From Meconema thalassinum (lineage: Eukaryota > Arthropoda > Insecta > Orthoptera > Tettigoniidae): 64,000 nt of DNA. The stretch covers positions 125,089,572 through 125,153,571 of the forward strand of contig OX336389.2 of assembly GCA_946902985.2 (NCBI GenBank), written 5' to 3'. Every line of letters starts with the position of its first letter. Position 1 is the stretch's first letter. The notes beneath the pieces are model-generated. The model was not told the origin of the DNA. It saw nothing but the letters and a program-made list of their open reading frames with translations, and did no database searches. The position numbers were made by a program, and so were the translations under genes. Of this stretch, positions 1 through 11,116 are shown piece after piece.

Positions 1-3000
1 GCTCTGCTCCAGTGTGGTCCCTCCGACCTTCGGCTTACACCGTTGTCAACCATCAGGTCGTGTCAGATTCCTTTGTAAGAGAGAGAGAAAAAAAAAATGT
101 GTCGTAACCTGTGTAAATAGTTTAATCTCTGTGTTAAAATGTAAAATGTTTCCAGTGTAGCGGGGTTGTAGATCTTCTAAGTACATAGGCTACTTCTGGT
201 CTACCATCGCTATGTCAGCTTTCCAGCAATAATGCTCTCTTTACCTTAATGGAGGTGTTAGTAGGGTCTGTAATGTCAGGTACCCTGTTATTAGGATTTG
301 GGGGTAATTATTTGTTGAGTGGGCTTAAAGTATGGTAGGAAGGGTTTGCGCACCTTTGGGTTCCACGTTAGTGGTGGCCTGAAACCGGTGATGCCACTGG
401 GATGCTTCTATAGTGAGTGGAGTGGGGAGGTAATTCCCGGGATTGCAAAAATACGAAAATTCATGCAGGTTTGATATTAAAATCCCTGGTAATTGGATGG
501 GATACTCATGCATGTGTCTGGATATGAAGTTTCTGCCTTCATGTACGGATAGGTGTAGGATGGGGCATAATACCATATGTTCCTTTCATGCGGGAGTGTT
601 TAAGTACTAAAGAATGGTTAGTATATATCTATGGCCTCCTCTCTCATTTGGAGAGGCGCATTATGCTTCTTTAATGTTTTGCTGACACACCCCTAATACT
701 CAGGTGTTAGCATCGGGACGCAAGGCGTAGCATGCCTGCTTTTTAGACGCATGAAGTCCATCAACCCCTGTGTGTATTTTGTAATGTAGTGTAGCTGTTT
801 TTGGTCGTGTAGATGTGTTTACGTTGTTTATGTTGGGCGTGAGAAGGTTATGGGAAGGGAGTAAGGTGGTACGCTGGTAGCCTGTTCTCCTGTCGTCCTC
901 CCTTGGTCCATGTTGGCTATCCGCGCCTTGGGATAGTAGAGCTGCATGACCTAATCTGGTCGGCCATTTGCAGTGTAGATGTGGCCAGTGGTCGTAGTAC
1001 GACTGGTCATGTGCTAGTCGCCTGGAATGATTTATTTCGGGAATAGAATCGCGAAAAGAAGTTATTAAGGGGAGGTCCTGTTTCCTCAAAGTCCCTATGT
1101 CCGCTCCTAATTGGTGAGTGCGAGTGCGTGTGTGTGCCTATGTACCGCTACACCACGCGGACGGTTGGTCTGTTGCAGGCCAAGTCGTAATATGTATCGC
1201 CTGTGTGGGCAGAAGGCGCCCGTGGCTTGCCAACGTGCCCTATAGGCCCAAGATAAGTTCCGCTGTGTCACGTCTTGTCCATTGCCAAATGTTTTTGCAG
1301 TGTGGGGAAAAAATGTATGGCGTTATAATTGTTATGTGTGTGTAATTTCATGGTCACGGGCGATACGCAATAGTGTCTCGTCACCGCAGTATTGCAGTGT
1401 GAATAGTCTGCAGTCAGCAATTGGTATGTGCAATACCAGGCCGGGAAGTTACTGTTTGTCATCCGCTGGTATGTGCCTTTTTGCACGAATGCAAGTGTGG
1501 TCATTGTTTTGGATTCCTAGCGGCTTAATGTAGCAATTCGCCCTAGTTAGGTAATGACGTCGTGTGGCCATTGTTCCTTAAGACCTGTGTCTTGCGAAAT
1601 TTTCCTACCTGTGGTTGTGAAATGTATTCCTCTATGCCTGGTGTAATTCGAAATTTTATGTCTGGTTTTTGGTGGGAGGAAATGTAGTATTCCCTGTTCA
1701 TGCACTTGTATGGGCCAATTTCAGTATGATTGGACGCCTGAATAGCTGTTCTCCTTGTGTCTAAATTTTTACTGGAACTCAGACCCGTGACCTTATGTCA
1801 TTCTCTGTGTTTCATGTTTGCGTTGTGTGACAGGGCTTGGGGCTTTCCCAGTGTGGTTTTTGCTTGTGTTCCGTGTACCCAAAAATACCATTGGATAGTT
1901 AGTTTTTGGTACGCGTGTGGTGTGTGGTCATGGGTTCGAATCCGGCTGTCTGTAAAGACTTGGTGTGATCACTTCCGTGCCGCATATGATATGGCATGTT
2001 CCCGTGGATGTGCAATGCGCATATGAAAGCATGCATACCTGTGTAGAGTTTGTATGTTTTTGATTTCCCCTTGTAGTGTAATTTTGGAAGATATAGGGTC
2101 TCGAAATCGGGCGTGAATGATGCCGTGCGCTCTGCTCTGAGAGCTGTTGTCTGTAAGCGTGCAGGTTATCACTGAGGCCTGCGTTGTTGCTGAGTATGGC
2201 GGTATCGGCTTACAATGTCTTGCGCGTACGCTCGTTGCTGGTCTTGATAATGCTGTGTGTCCGGCATATGTGTTTTTAATCGCTTACTCTCTGTGACTGT
2301 AATGAGTGCTTTTCGCATTGTGACAGAAAAGAGGGGAATTTGTGGTTTAACGTGACCGTATCTGGAGATCATGAGCCACGGGATTTCCGTTTTACTTGGA
2401 ATCCAAACCACAGGCCATGGCATTTCACTTCGGAAATCCCATATGCGTTGTACGCGAGTGTGTCTGGTCCGCTAGTCGCGTGTTTGGTGACCAGATGCCA
2501 GAGGCGATTGTATTGTTTTTCGTTTATGACCCGCTGTTAGTGGGACTGTCCCAATTTGTCTTAGCTTTCCCATTATTCTATCCTAGAACTGGATATCTCC
2601 TCAACCTTATATTCCTGGTATTCAGAAGGTTGCGGGTTTGGAGACCGTCTTTTACCCAGAGTGATTGTTTCCGGCACCATGAAGGTTGTGTCTCCGGGAC
2701 AGTTCTGGTGAGTGTTAGGATCGTATCCCGGTTCGGTCAGTGGGCTATTTCTTGGCCCTCTTTTCACGCCTGCCCGTGGGATTACTTCCTTTCCTTTTGG
2801 CAGTATTTCCGCCTTTACGTGTACCTATGTATTAAATATGTATATTTGGTTAACTTGGCCACCTTTCTTTCATCGGGCTTAATGCCTGCGTCATAATAGA
2901 AAAAAAAAATGAGCTATGCCCCGCTCTGGATTAAGAGAGCACTTTGAAAGAAAATAATAGCAGGTGGCGATAGTCTCTAAAAATTATGTCGTGAACACTA

Positions 3001-3830
3001 TAAAAAAATGTTAAAAAAAAATGTGCTTGTGACCTGAGTGTAGTATTTACAATTTTGGTAACGTGAGTACTACCGTAAACTGGTTACGTCTCAGGGGAAT
3101 CTACCGACACTGTCTAGTACACATTAGGAAGGCCATTGCAAGACGTAATTGACACACTTGTATCCACGTCAGGAGCAAAGCCAGTGCGCTATGGGAGTCA
3201 AACCTGCCCTTCAAAGTAATTGTAACTCACCACAATGACATTGTCTCGTCCCGGTGTGCAATTGGGCTTTTCAGTTGGCTAAAGCACACCTCACCAAATT
3301 TTTGAAGTTAGTTTGAGAGTCTTAATTCCTGCCACACTTACGGCTTTCGCCCGCAATAGGAGAATCTATCAAACTGTGGAACCCTAACATAGAACGTTGA
3401 GTCATTTCTACTTAGAAAGACTCACTTAAGCTTTATGCTGTGATTTTATGCTTAAGTTGTGTTCAAAATATCTCTTTTTCGGCCTGAAGCCTGCTTGGCT
3501 TCCACTTGGCTTAGCATATTAGAGACTTTACGTTATGGCGTTAATCACTTCGCCCAATAACCATTGATGGCCTGAGAGAAAAATGCCATGGTTCCGAAAA
3601 AAAACTGGAAGGATTTAGAATTGTTCCTTCTAATTTGGCTATATTGCACTGTATATACATAAAATAGGAAAGAAAAATATGTGATTTTATGTTTATTATT
3701 TACTTGTTGGACCATTTTCTCATCGCCCCCGTGTGAAAGAACTTATGTGGCCTATAATGTTGGTGTTAGCGATGTTAGTTTATTTCTGTGGCCCTGGTGG
3801 AAGTCGTTATCCTCTTTCGAGCTTCAGTGC
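1..3830. other. Unassigned G/T-rich segment, no gene recognised
   Basis: No ORF here resembles a family I know. The + strand is conspicuously rich in T and G, so the minus strand is A/C rich. This skew generates hydrophobic-looking + strand frames (for example 2396-2896) that I treat as shadows. The minus-strand frames at 700-1089, 1268-1504 and 2169-2423 are short and show no domain. From about 2900 to 3800 the sequence becomes more AT rich and the skew weakens. The minus-strand ORF at 3831-5096 lies directly to the right, so this could be the downstream part of the same element, but no reverse transcriptase, protease or integrase motif was found. Confidence 0.5.
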
Positions 3831-5096
3831 TCAGAAAGGTGAAGGGTCTTGCCCTGTTATTAGATTATAGGCCTCGGGAATCCACTGGGGTGTTCCTTTG
3901 CTACCTTCCGGCGGAATTTCTAGCAAAGTAAGCTTTGGCCTACTTCCACCGTAGCGCGTGTCTATAGGTTTAAGTGCACCTGTATTCGAGGGCCTAATTG
4001 CGCTTGGCGCTGCCCTAGTAGATTTTACGGGAGTGTGGATATATTTGACTGCGTGGTTTTGTGGGGTAGGTGAGAACACCTTTCCTAATCCCCGTGTACT
4101 GTGTGGTAATGCCCGGTCAAAATGTTCGTGCGTATATCGTGCATCCTGAGGGACTAATACCGGTGTTCGCCTTTGTTCTGGCAAACTTGCCCTTTGAACT
4201 GGCGGTAAAGGTCGCTTAATGGCTTGTAGTCTGACCGCTTTTCGGCCTGTGGCCACGGCCGACTCCTGCCAATGTGTTAGCCTATCTGTGTACGTGTATG
4301 TAGGCTTTATGTACTGTAGGGCGGGCTCTATGTCGTCAGCCCATGACGTGGTTATGTCCCTTTGTTTCCCTGTCATATCATGTGTGTTTAATGGCCCTGG
4401 CTTCAACTCCCTCTCATCCCTCTGTTCCGAGGGGATTGTTCTAGGCTCTGCCCCTCGGTTTGGCAAAATTGCCTTCCGATCCGGAGCTGAAGGACGTGTG
4501 TTTGTGTTAGGTTTATTTTGTAGTAAGTTGGAGCCTAACCTGGCCGTCTTCTTGACTGTGGCCACGGCGAACTCCTTCCATTCTGTGGCAGTACGTGGCG
4601 AGAGGGACATCCTCGCAAATTGTCGAGTCAGCGTATCCACGCTTATGTCCTCTCTCGGGTGGGCTGGTGGCCCTACCATGAACTCAAAAATGGCCTTGTT
4701 GGCTTGGAGCTCCCGGTATTCATCCCAAATTTGGGTGTACTGCCTATTGAGGCATATGGCCTGTTCAGCGACTTTTGTGTCCTGAGTCCCTATCCGTCTG
4801 TGTTCCGTGATGAGTGTTTCCCATTGTTGGAACATAAACTCGTGTCGACAGTGTAGTTGCCAGTGTGCTTTTATGATTTGTGTGCGGAGGGTGGGGATTT
4901 TCGCCCGAATCTTGCGATTCTTAGCACTGCGGAGTGGCCGGACAAGGGCTCTTATGATCCGCATGTACTGGGCGTGCAGGAGCTGCTGAAACCTTCTGAG
5001 GTAGTCCTGCCTAGTTTCAAAAACTCTGTGCCAGGCAATTAATTCCTGGTACTCCCCAATGCTCCTTAGCACAGCTAGGCGGTATAGGGGGGCCAT
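3831..5096 (-). CDS. Hypothetical protein, 421 aa, possibly from a mobile element
   Basis: A single uninterrupted ORF of 421 codons, unusually long for this degenerate landscape. I do not recognise the family. The first ~140 residues are predicted-helix-like, rich in R, Q, L and aromatic residues, with no signal peptide. Residues ~140-421 are low-complexity and basic, rich in P, T, R and K. The second half has an internal repeat: a segment reading W-x-E-x-AVAT-xx-K-x-x-RL occurs twice, about 120 residues apart, each followed by a P/R-rich stretch. There is no zinc knuckle, protease or polymerase motif. A basic helical N-terminus with a disordered basic tail would fit a nucleic-acid-binding gag-like protein, but that is inference only. 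The start is the first ATG of the frame. Flanking DNA shares its A/C-rich sense strand. Confidence 0.45.
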   Translation of the reverse strand: MAPLYRLAVLRSIGEYQELIAWHRVFETRQDYLRRFQQLLHAQYMRIIRALVRPLRSAKNRKIRAKIPTLRTQIIKAHWQLHCRHEFMFQQWETLITEHRRIGTQDTKVAEQAICLNRQYTQIWDEYRELQANKAIFEFMVGPPAHPREDISVDTLTRQFARMSLSPRTATEWKEFAVATVKKTARLGSNLLQNKPNTNTRPSAPDRKAILPNRGAEPRTIPSEQRDERELKPGPLNTHDMTGKQRDITTSWADDIEPALQYIKPTYTYTDRLTHWQESAVATGRKAVRLQAIKRPLPPVQRASLPEQRRTPVLVPQDARYTHEHFDRALPHSTRGLGKVFSPTPQNHAVKYIHTPVKSTRAAPSAIRPSNTGALKPIDTRYGGSRPKLTLLEIPPEGSKGTPQWIPEAYNLITGQDPSPF

Positions 5097-6145
5097 GTTG
5101 AATGGAGTGTATGTGAAAAATAAAAAAAAATCTGTGCGTGTTTTGACAGTGTATTTTTATATTTCTCTGATTCTGTATGGGGCTAGGGGGTTGGTTTATT
5201 AAGAATTTCCCCTGTGTAGCTAGTTTGGAGCACACAAAAAAAAAAATGGTGCTTTATGTCTGGGGGAAAAATTTTCTCACTATTTGCTTGGCTTTTTGCG
5301 GTACGGAAGGGGTCGTTTTACCTACGAGGGCTCGTTGGTTGAGTCCCTTTTCTCTATGCGTAGGACCGCGCCTCCACCAGTGTTTTAGATCCCTTATTTG
5401 GGGGTGGATCTAAAAGGGAGAGTTGTTGTACTAATTTATAAGGTGTTGCCTAAAAGGGTAGCTTCCCTTGACAGGGCAAGCTGACCAGTGTAGTGTGTTG
5501 TGGTGTGCTAGGAACTAGGGGGCGTCCCTATAAATAATGTGGTAGTGTTTGAGGGGATGGGACCCACTGTAAAGGGTCGCTGCGCTAATCGCTCAGCTGA
5601 CTGCTTATTATGTAATTGAATCTGCTTGTATCAGCCGAGTGGCACGCGCTGCTTGTTGGCAGCCGAGCCGGCTAGAGAAACGCAAAGGTACCTGAGTTAG
5701 CGCTAATGGCTTACCGTCTGTCACGTCTTTACGTGACGGGAATAAGGAAGGGCGTTGGGATGTAAAGAGGCGTATAACAGTAATGCTAGTGTAGAGTGTG
5801 GACCAAGTGTTTTATTGGTCTGTGATTCTTTGTGTGAGTCCCTTGTAGGGAATGAAATTATGTTCACAATGTGTACAAGTGGTGGGTTACAGGTTACAAA
5901 AATAGGAACTCTGAACACGATTGACTGACTCACCTCGGTTGACACCAGCGTAGCCTCGGGTCGTCTCGATGAAGCACTGACAATGAAGAGATCCTTTGAC
6001 CTCATTAGGACGCCTTCTTATACCTTCTGACGTCCTGCTGTCAGCATTGTGTTGGCATGCTGCCCCAGTTAGTACTATGTCGCTGAGTGTAATGATTACG
6101 TAAGGCTTGAGCTGCTTTATGGAGTAGCAAGCTGTCCTTACAGTA
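5097..6145. other. Unassigned segment upstream of the 421-codon ORF
   Basis: No gene is recognised. The + strand G/T bias continues to about 5700. A minus-strand frame at 5721-6005 has no recognisable domain. It contains a good donor-like sequence (GAGGTGAGTCAG, minus strand) near 5930, which I could not pair with an exon. If the 421-codon ORF belongs to an LTR element, its 5' LTR should lie here, but I see no direct repeat of this stretch elsewhere in the window. Confidence 0.3.
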
Positions 6146-6465
6146 TTAATGGATGTTGCCCCGGCTTTCCAAGGGTTGCCATTTTAGGGGATTTAGCCAG
6201 ATGCCGGGGGGATGGTCTCCAAGGGGTGCATACCCCTGGGATGCTGTACAATATGTTAGTATGGGTCTGTAGTAGGTTGAATATAATACATTTTTACATT
6301 TCTTTGGGACATCTCGGTTCCACAGAATACCCCTTATGCTCTGGTAAAAACTGTTCGCTTGTTGTATTCTCTTTCCAATTTCCTCAGTTATCCTTCCATC
6401 TTCTGTGATCACACTTCCCAAGTACTTGAAACTTTTAACCACTTCTAGAATTTTCCCATTCAATT

Positions 6466-9166
6466 CTATCTTTCCTCTTCCTTCCTTCCTCTTGACATTA
6501 CCATTGTCTTGCTCTTCTGTGTGCTTACTTTCATCCCATATTTCTCTATTTCTTGATTCCATACATCTAGTTGTTTTTGTACTTCCTTTTCATCCTCGCC
6601 CCATATCACTATATCATCTGCAAACAGCATGGCCTTTGTTGCCTCTTGTCCCAATCTCTGTTTAACATTCTTGTGAATTTCATCCATGACTATGATGAAT
6701 AGTAAGGGGGACAATACACTGCCCTGTCGGAGACCTGTTTCCACTTTAAACCATTCTGTTTCTCCTATACTGGTCTTCACGCTACTCACACAATATTTGT
6801 ACATAGCTTTTAACATTTGGACATCAGCTCCATTAACTCTCCTTTTCCTTAATACATTCCAAACCACCTGTCGAGGCACACTGTCGTACGCTTTCTCAAT
6901 ATCAATAAATGTCATCACCATGTCTTTTCCAAATTCCCATCTTTTCTCCATCATTTGCCTTAATGCAAAGATTAGGTCAAATGTTGATCTGTCTTTCCTA
7001 AAACCATACTATTCTTCTTCCATCTCTCCTTCTAACTTCCTCCTCAGTCTGCCTTCCAGAACTCTCTCAAAGATCTTAGCTACATGAGCGATAAGAGTGA
7101 TCCCTCTGTAGTTATTGCATTCCTTTTTGTCACCTTTCTTAAAAATCAGGATAATTAATCCCTTTCCCCATTCTTCTGGAATCTCTTTCTTCTTCCAAAT
7201 TATTCTAAATAATCTATACAACCACTGTACACCTATTGGTCCCGCTGCTTTTATCATTTCCGCGGACACCTCATCCTCTCCTGCTGCTTTACCGCTCTTA
7301 ATTTTCTGTATGGCTTCCTCTATTTCTAGCATAGTGATCTCCTTTTCTTGTTCTTCTTCTTCTTCCATTGTTTCTTCTTGTTCTTTTTCATCTTCCAGTT
7401 CAATGTATTTAACATTTAGTAGCTTTGAAAAGTATTCTTCCCATCTTTTTAATATATCATCTCTTTGATACAATATCTGTCCTGCTTCAGTTTTTACAAA
7501 TTTTGTGTTTTCCCTACCTTTTACATTGTTTTTCACCAATCCATATAAAACCTTTTTACTTCCTTGGATATCCTCCTTCAAAGTTTCCGTGAAACCTTCC
7601 CAACTTTTCCTTTTTTCTTCTTGTACAATTTTTTGGCATGCCTTCTTTGCTTCTCTATATTTTTGCCATTTCTCTGCATTCTTACTGCCTATCCACTTCC
7701 TCCATGCCATTTGTTTTTCTTTAACAGCTTCCTTTACCCTGTTGTTCCACCAAGGAGTCTCCCTTTCCTTTTTCTTCCCTGATAGTCTTCCACAAGTGTT
7801 TACTGCACACTTCGCAAAACAATTTCTAAAACATGTCCATTCCTGTTCGACACTTTTTGCTTCGTCTTTGGGAATTTCCTTTTTCAAGTCTTCTCGGAAC
7901 TTTTCCATTGCCTCTCTCTCTTTTAGCTTCCACACCTTTATTTTTCTTTCCCTTTTCTCCGCAAGCTTTGTGATTTTCCCAAGCCTTAATTTGGCTATCA
8001 CCACTTTATGGTCTCCTTCAAAATCTCCTCTTGGCATAGCTGTCACATCTACCAGTTGTCTACGTTTATCCTTTTCCACTAGGATAAGATCGATCATTGT
8101 TTTTGTCTTTCTGTCTCCCCATCCATACCTAGTTATTTTTTGGGAGTTCTTTTTCCTAAACCATGTATTTCCAACAATTAATCCATTCCTTCTACAGAAA
8201 TCTATTAACATTTCTCCTTCTTCATCCTGATTTCCATAGCTAAATGGGCCAATTATCTCTTCTTTTCCCTGCCTATCTGTTCCCACATGTGCATTCATAT
8301 CACCCATTATTATAACCTCTTTGTCTTCTATACACTTTTCCAGTTCTTCTAAGAAATCCTCTAAACATTCATCTACCTTCCCTGTCTGGGGTGCGTAAAT
8401 CTGTATAAAATCCTTTGTTCCACTCTCAAGTGAAAAATGAAAATCCACAGCCTGCTTCCAGTCTCCGACCGGGTCAGGAATGGAATGAATGAAGCCCCCA
8501 TCTAGCGGCGAGGATATGAACTGTGCCGGCTGCCGAGGCCTGACGCACTCCTCTGGGGCAATGATTAAATGAATGACAGAGGAAATGAAATGATAGTGGA
8601 GAGTGTTGCTGGAATGAAATTTTGACAGGGAAAACCGGAGTACCCGGAGAAAAACCTGTCTGCCTCCGTTTTGTCCAGCACAGATCTCACATGGAGTGAC
8701 CGGGATTTGAACCACGGACCCAGCGGTGAGAGGCCGGCGTGCTGCCGCCTAAGCCACGGAGGCTTGTTCCACTCTCAAGTCCTAGTCTAATTTTCATCAT
8801 TCTGTCATTAATTTGGTCTACTTTCTCAACATACTGCACTAAGTCTTCTCTCAATATTATTGCAACACCATTCATTGCCTTATTTCCTCCACTCCAATAT
8901 ATTCTATATCCCTTCCCTTTCTTGACTTCTTTCTCACCTTTTCCCTTCCATTTCGCTTCACTGACTCCCATCATTGCTATTTCCTTCTTTTCCATATAGT
9001 CCACCAATTCTTCTGTCTTGCCATTTAGGCTCATCACGTTTATGAAGGCGATGTTTGTGGTGTCTGGTAGCCTACTTCTCACAGTTCCCCCAGACCCCTG
9101 GGAACTGCGCGTCGCCTGCAGGGGACGCCCTAGCACTTTCCGAGGCCTCAATTCACACTCACTCAT
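6466..9166 (-). pseudogene. Endonuclease/reverse transcriptase ORF of LINE copy 1, broken
   Basis: Reading right to left, the ORF opens at 9166 with the endonuclease N-terminus. It is interrupted by the nested SINE, resumes from about 8431, and stays open to 7009. There an in-frame stop replaces what is probably glutamine just before YGF in the reverse-transcriptase thumb/finger region. Past the stop the same frame continues (6954-6466) through DIEKAYDSVP and FADD. It then shifts frame near 6500 and continues to about 6250 with the KSFKYLGS motif. The lesions are one insertion, one nonsense mutation, one frameshift and a 3' truncation. The encoded enzyme would nick genomic DNA and prime reverse transcription at the target. 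Confidence 0.8.
8432..8763 (-). mobile_element. tRNA-derived SINE nested in LINE copy 1
   Basis: About 332 bp, minus strand. The tRNA-like head at the right end contains an A-box-like GTGGCTTAGGCGGCAG and a B box GGTTCAAATCC. A body and an A-rich tail follow. It is flanked by a perfect 17-bp target-site duplication (TTGTTCCACTCTCAAGT) at 8415-8431 and 8764-8780. A second copy of the same family lies at 18129-18459. The ORF frames crossing it are spurious. Confidence 0.88.
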
Positions 9167-9177
9167 TTTATAGGCTA

Positions 9178-9671
9178 TTAGTACGATGAGTTCGCCACAC
9201 TCAAAGGCATTTTATGACCTACTGCCAGGTATTGTTCTAGGCCGATCCACTGGATAACAGACGCCTTTTGTAGCCGCTCCTCTGGAGTACAGACGCTACA
9301 GAATTCCCTCTTCCGCCATCGACGCCGTACCGAAGTCCATCCTCTCCGCCGCCGATACCGTTGGGGCTTCGCCCATAACCCTGGGTTTGGGCCCTCCATA
9401 TTTATGACCCCTGGAGAGAGGGTGTCCCAGCATTTTAAAGCCCCCAGGAACTGGGCTGCCTGTTGGTCCGCGGGTTCATTTTCCGAGGTATTTGAACCTG
9501 CCCACATTTCTGTGAGCCCCCTATCCGCCACCTGGGGACGCGCCCTCTAGGGGTTAACAGGCTCCCCTGGAAAATTGCAGTGCACTCTACTAAAGCCATA
9601 AGCCATTGGTCGCTAGTAGGGTAGACGATGGCCTGGGCAAAACTAATGGTCGTTACTTGTACCACAAGCAA
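9178..9671 (-). other. Probable 5' region of LINE copy 1
   Basis: Two overlapping minus-strand frames (9178-9531 and 9435-9671) lie immediately upstream of the endonuclease frame. They have no recognisable domain. Their position and orientation suggest the LINE's 5' untranslated or ORF1-like region. I cannot define a 5' terminus or a matching target-site duplication. Confidence 0.3.
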
Positions 9672-9763
9672 GGGGGTCTGGGGCGTTAGGTTAGGTTTGT
9701 GCTTGTAAGTAAAGCCTTATTAACACATAGAATGTAAAATGTATGCATCCTTTAAACCTTTAA

Positions 9764-11032
9764 GCCTGTATCACACGACATTTGCTGGTAAGGAAGCTGT
9801 TGTGATCGCTGGTACAAAATCCTGTATGATTCTGTTCATCCTCGTCAGTACACCTGCTTGTATGACCGAAGTGTATCATACGCTAGTATTTTGTACGCCA
9901 AGTTGTATGAAATAAAACATGGCGAAGAGTTGTCGTTTGAGTGTATTATTTGCAGTTCATTCGCCTTATTAACGCAAAGCAGTCGTGAAACTTGCTCAAA
10001 GTAAATTTGAAAACATGTCAGGTACTGAATGAATGCATTCCAATCAATATTTAAGATCTAACTGTAATAATTGGATATTTTAAGATACGCGCTAGTAGGA
10101 AGCGCAACAAAAAGCCCGAGAGTGTGTTGGAAAATTGAACGAGTGGAATCGCGCCCGCGCGCTGTTTTGAAGATTCTGGGCTCAAGGTGGAAATGTTAAA
10201 TTCTTTTAAACTATTTTATTATATCCTCCCCTACCTCGTACAGGAAGATTTCAACTTAGTTTTGTTCACAGGATCTACGAGGACGATAGGGAAAGTTGTT
10301 TTCTTCTCATTTAAATGGTTATTTTCACTAAATACTGTTTAAAACCATGGATGGATACTATTCGTGATATTAGAATTTTAGTAGTTCAATAACTTAATTT
10401 ATCCCAGAATAATAATAATACGACACGTTCTGTATTTACTGCCTGGCTGCATGGCTCAGCGGCACCGTTCTCGCTTGCCGAGCCCAAGCTTGCAGGTTCG
10501 AATCCTGGCGCAGTCAGCCGGCATCCGAGGGCGCGCAAATGCGAGGAGACGTGTCAGCAGATTTACTGACATGTTAAGTGTCAGTAGATTTACTGACATG
10601 TTAAAGATCCCCTTCTGGGCAAAACTCCGGCACTCCGACGTCTCAAAAAGCCACAGTAGTTAAAAGGGGCGTAAAACCAATAACGATATATATTTATCTG
10701 TGTTTACTGTATGTGTATAGCACATACGCACAGACGCCGTTTAAAGAAATTATAGTTTCGTTCTGATGCATTTATTCGTGAGCCTACCCACAGAAAAAAT
10801 AAATTTGTTTATGTTGCGTCTAGGATCTCTTCCAGAACGAGAAAAGCAATCCGATTGGTTGTTGTACACAAACTTCCATGCAAACTGCCAGGAAAAATGG
10901 CACCTGTTCAATTTCGTGAGTTTTATGGAAGGCAGAACCTAGCATGGAAGGTACAAATCACACGGTGCTAGATGCGTCTATACCAGTACTGGTAGAAGCT
11001 TCCATGCTAACGAGTGCCGTGTGATACGGACC
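9764..11032. mobile_element. DNA element with terminal inverted repeats, non-autonomous
   Basis: The left end (cctgtatcacacgacatt, from 9765) matches the reverse complement of the right end (tccgtatcacacggcact, ending near 11030). The similarity continues inward for roughly 30 bp on each side. No transposase ORF lies between the ends, so this is a non-autonomous element of about 1.27 kb. The short CA-rich tip is compatible with a PIF/Harbinger-like end, but I could not fix a 3-bp target duplication, so the superfamily is uncertain. A tRNA-SINE sits inside it. Confidence 0.5.
10446..10695 (+). mobile_element. tRNA-derived SINE
   Basis: The head has an A-box-like TGGCTCAGCGGCACCG and a B box GGTTCGAATCC about 35 bp later. 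The body contains a short tandem duplication of a GTCAGTAGATTTACTGACATG-like segment. Related bodies, minus strand and 5'-truncated, occur at 31264-31410 and 47166-47325. This is not a functional tRNA: the 3' half of the cloverleaf is not complementary. Confidence 0.7.
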
Positions 11033-11116
11033 AAGTTGTCGTCCATGACATCATGGATCTTGTGTCTAGGGGATTTTGTGGTGTAAGGTATCGCGGTCTA
11101 TTAGCAACTGAAACTA

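Larger units (their letters stand above)
6250..9166 (-). mobile_element. RTE-like non-LTR retrotransposon, copy 1 (degenerate)
   Basis: A minus-strand endonuclease plus reverse-transcriptase LINE. Its sequence clearly differs from the LINE copies at 23.6, 39.5, 56.3 and 62.6 kb, so it is a separate subfamily. The apurinic-type endonuclease comes first (GVSEAKWKG, IYAPQ, GDMNAHVG, then GDH in place of the usual SDH). The reverse transcriptase follows (GLRQGSVLSPLL and the catalytic FADDIVIWG). The coding frame ends just after the PILTY motif, then runs into unrelated sequence near 6250, so the 3' end with the C-terminal domain and tail is missing. A SINE is nested in the endonuclease region at 8432-8763. 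The element cannot be autonomous. Confidence 0.85.

Noticed and set aside
2396..2896. 166-codon + strand ORF, hydrophobic
   Set aside because: A product of the G/T-rich + strand. No domain, and aromatic/Leu/Val-rich as expected from T-rich codons.
5530..5545. TATAAATA box
   Set aside because: Isolated motif with no supported transcript start or gene at a fitting distance.
7505..8230. 241-codon + strand ORF
   Set aside because: Antisense to the LINE endonuclease/linker region of copy 1. Its composition (F, S, L) is explained by the opposite strand.
10446..10520. Possible tRNA gene
   Set aside because: A and B boxes are present but the acceptor and anticodon stems do not pair. The context is a SINE.
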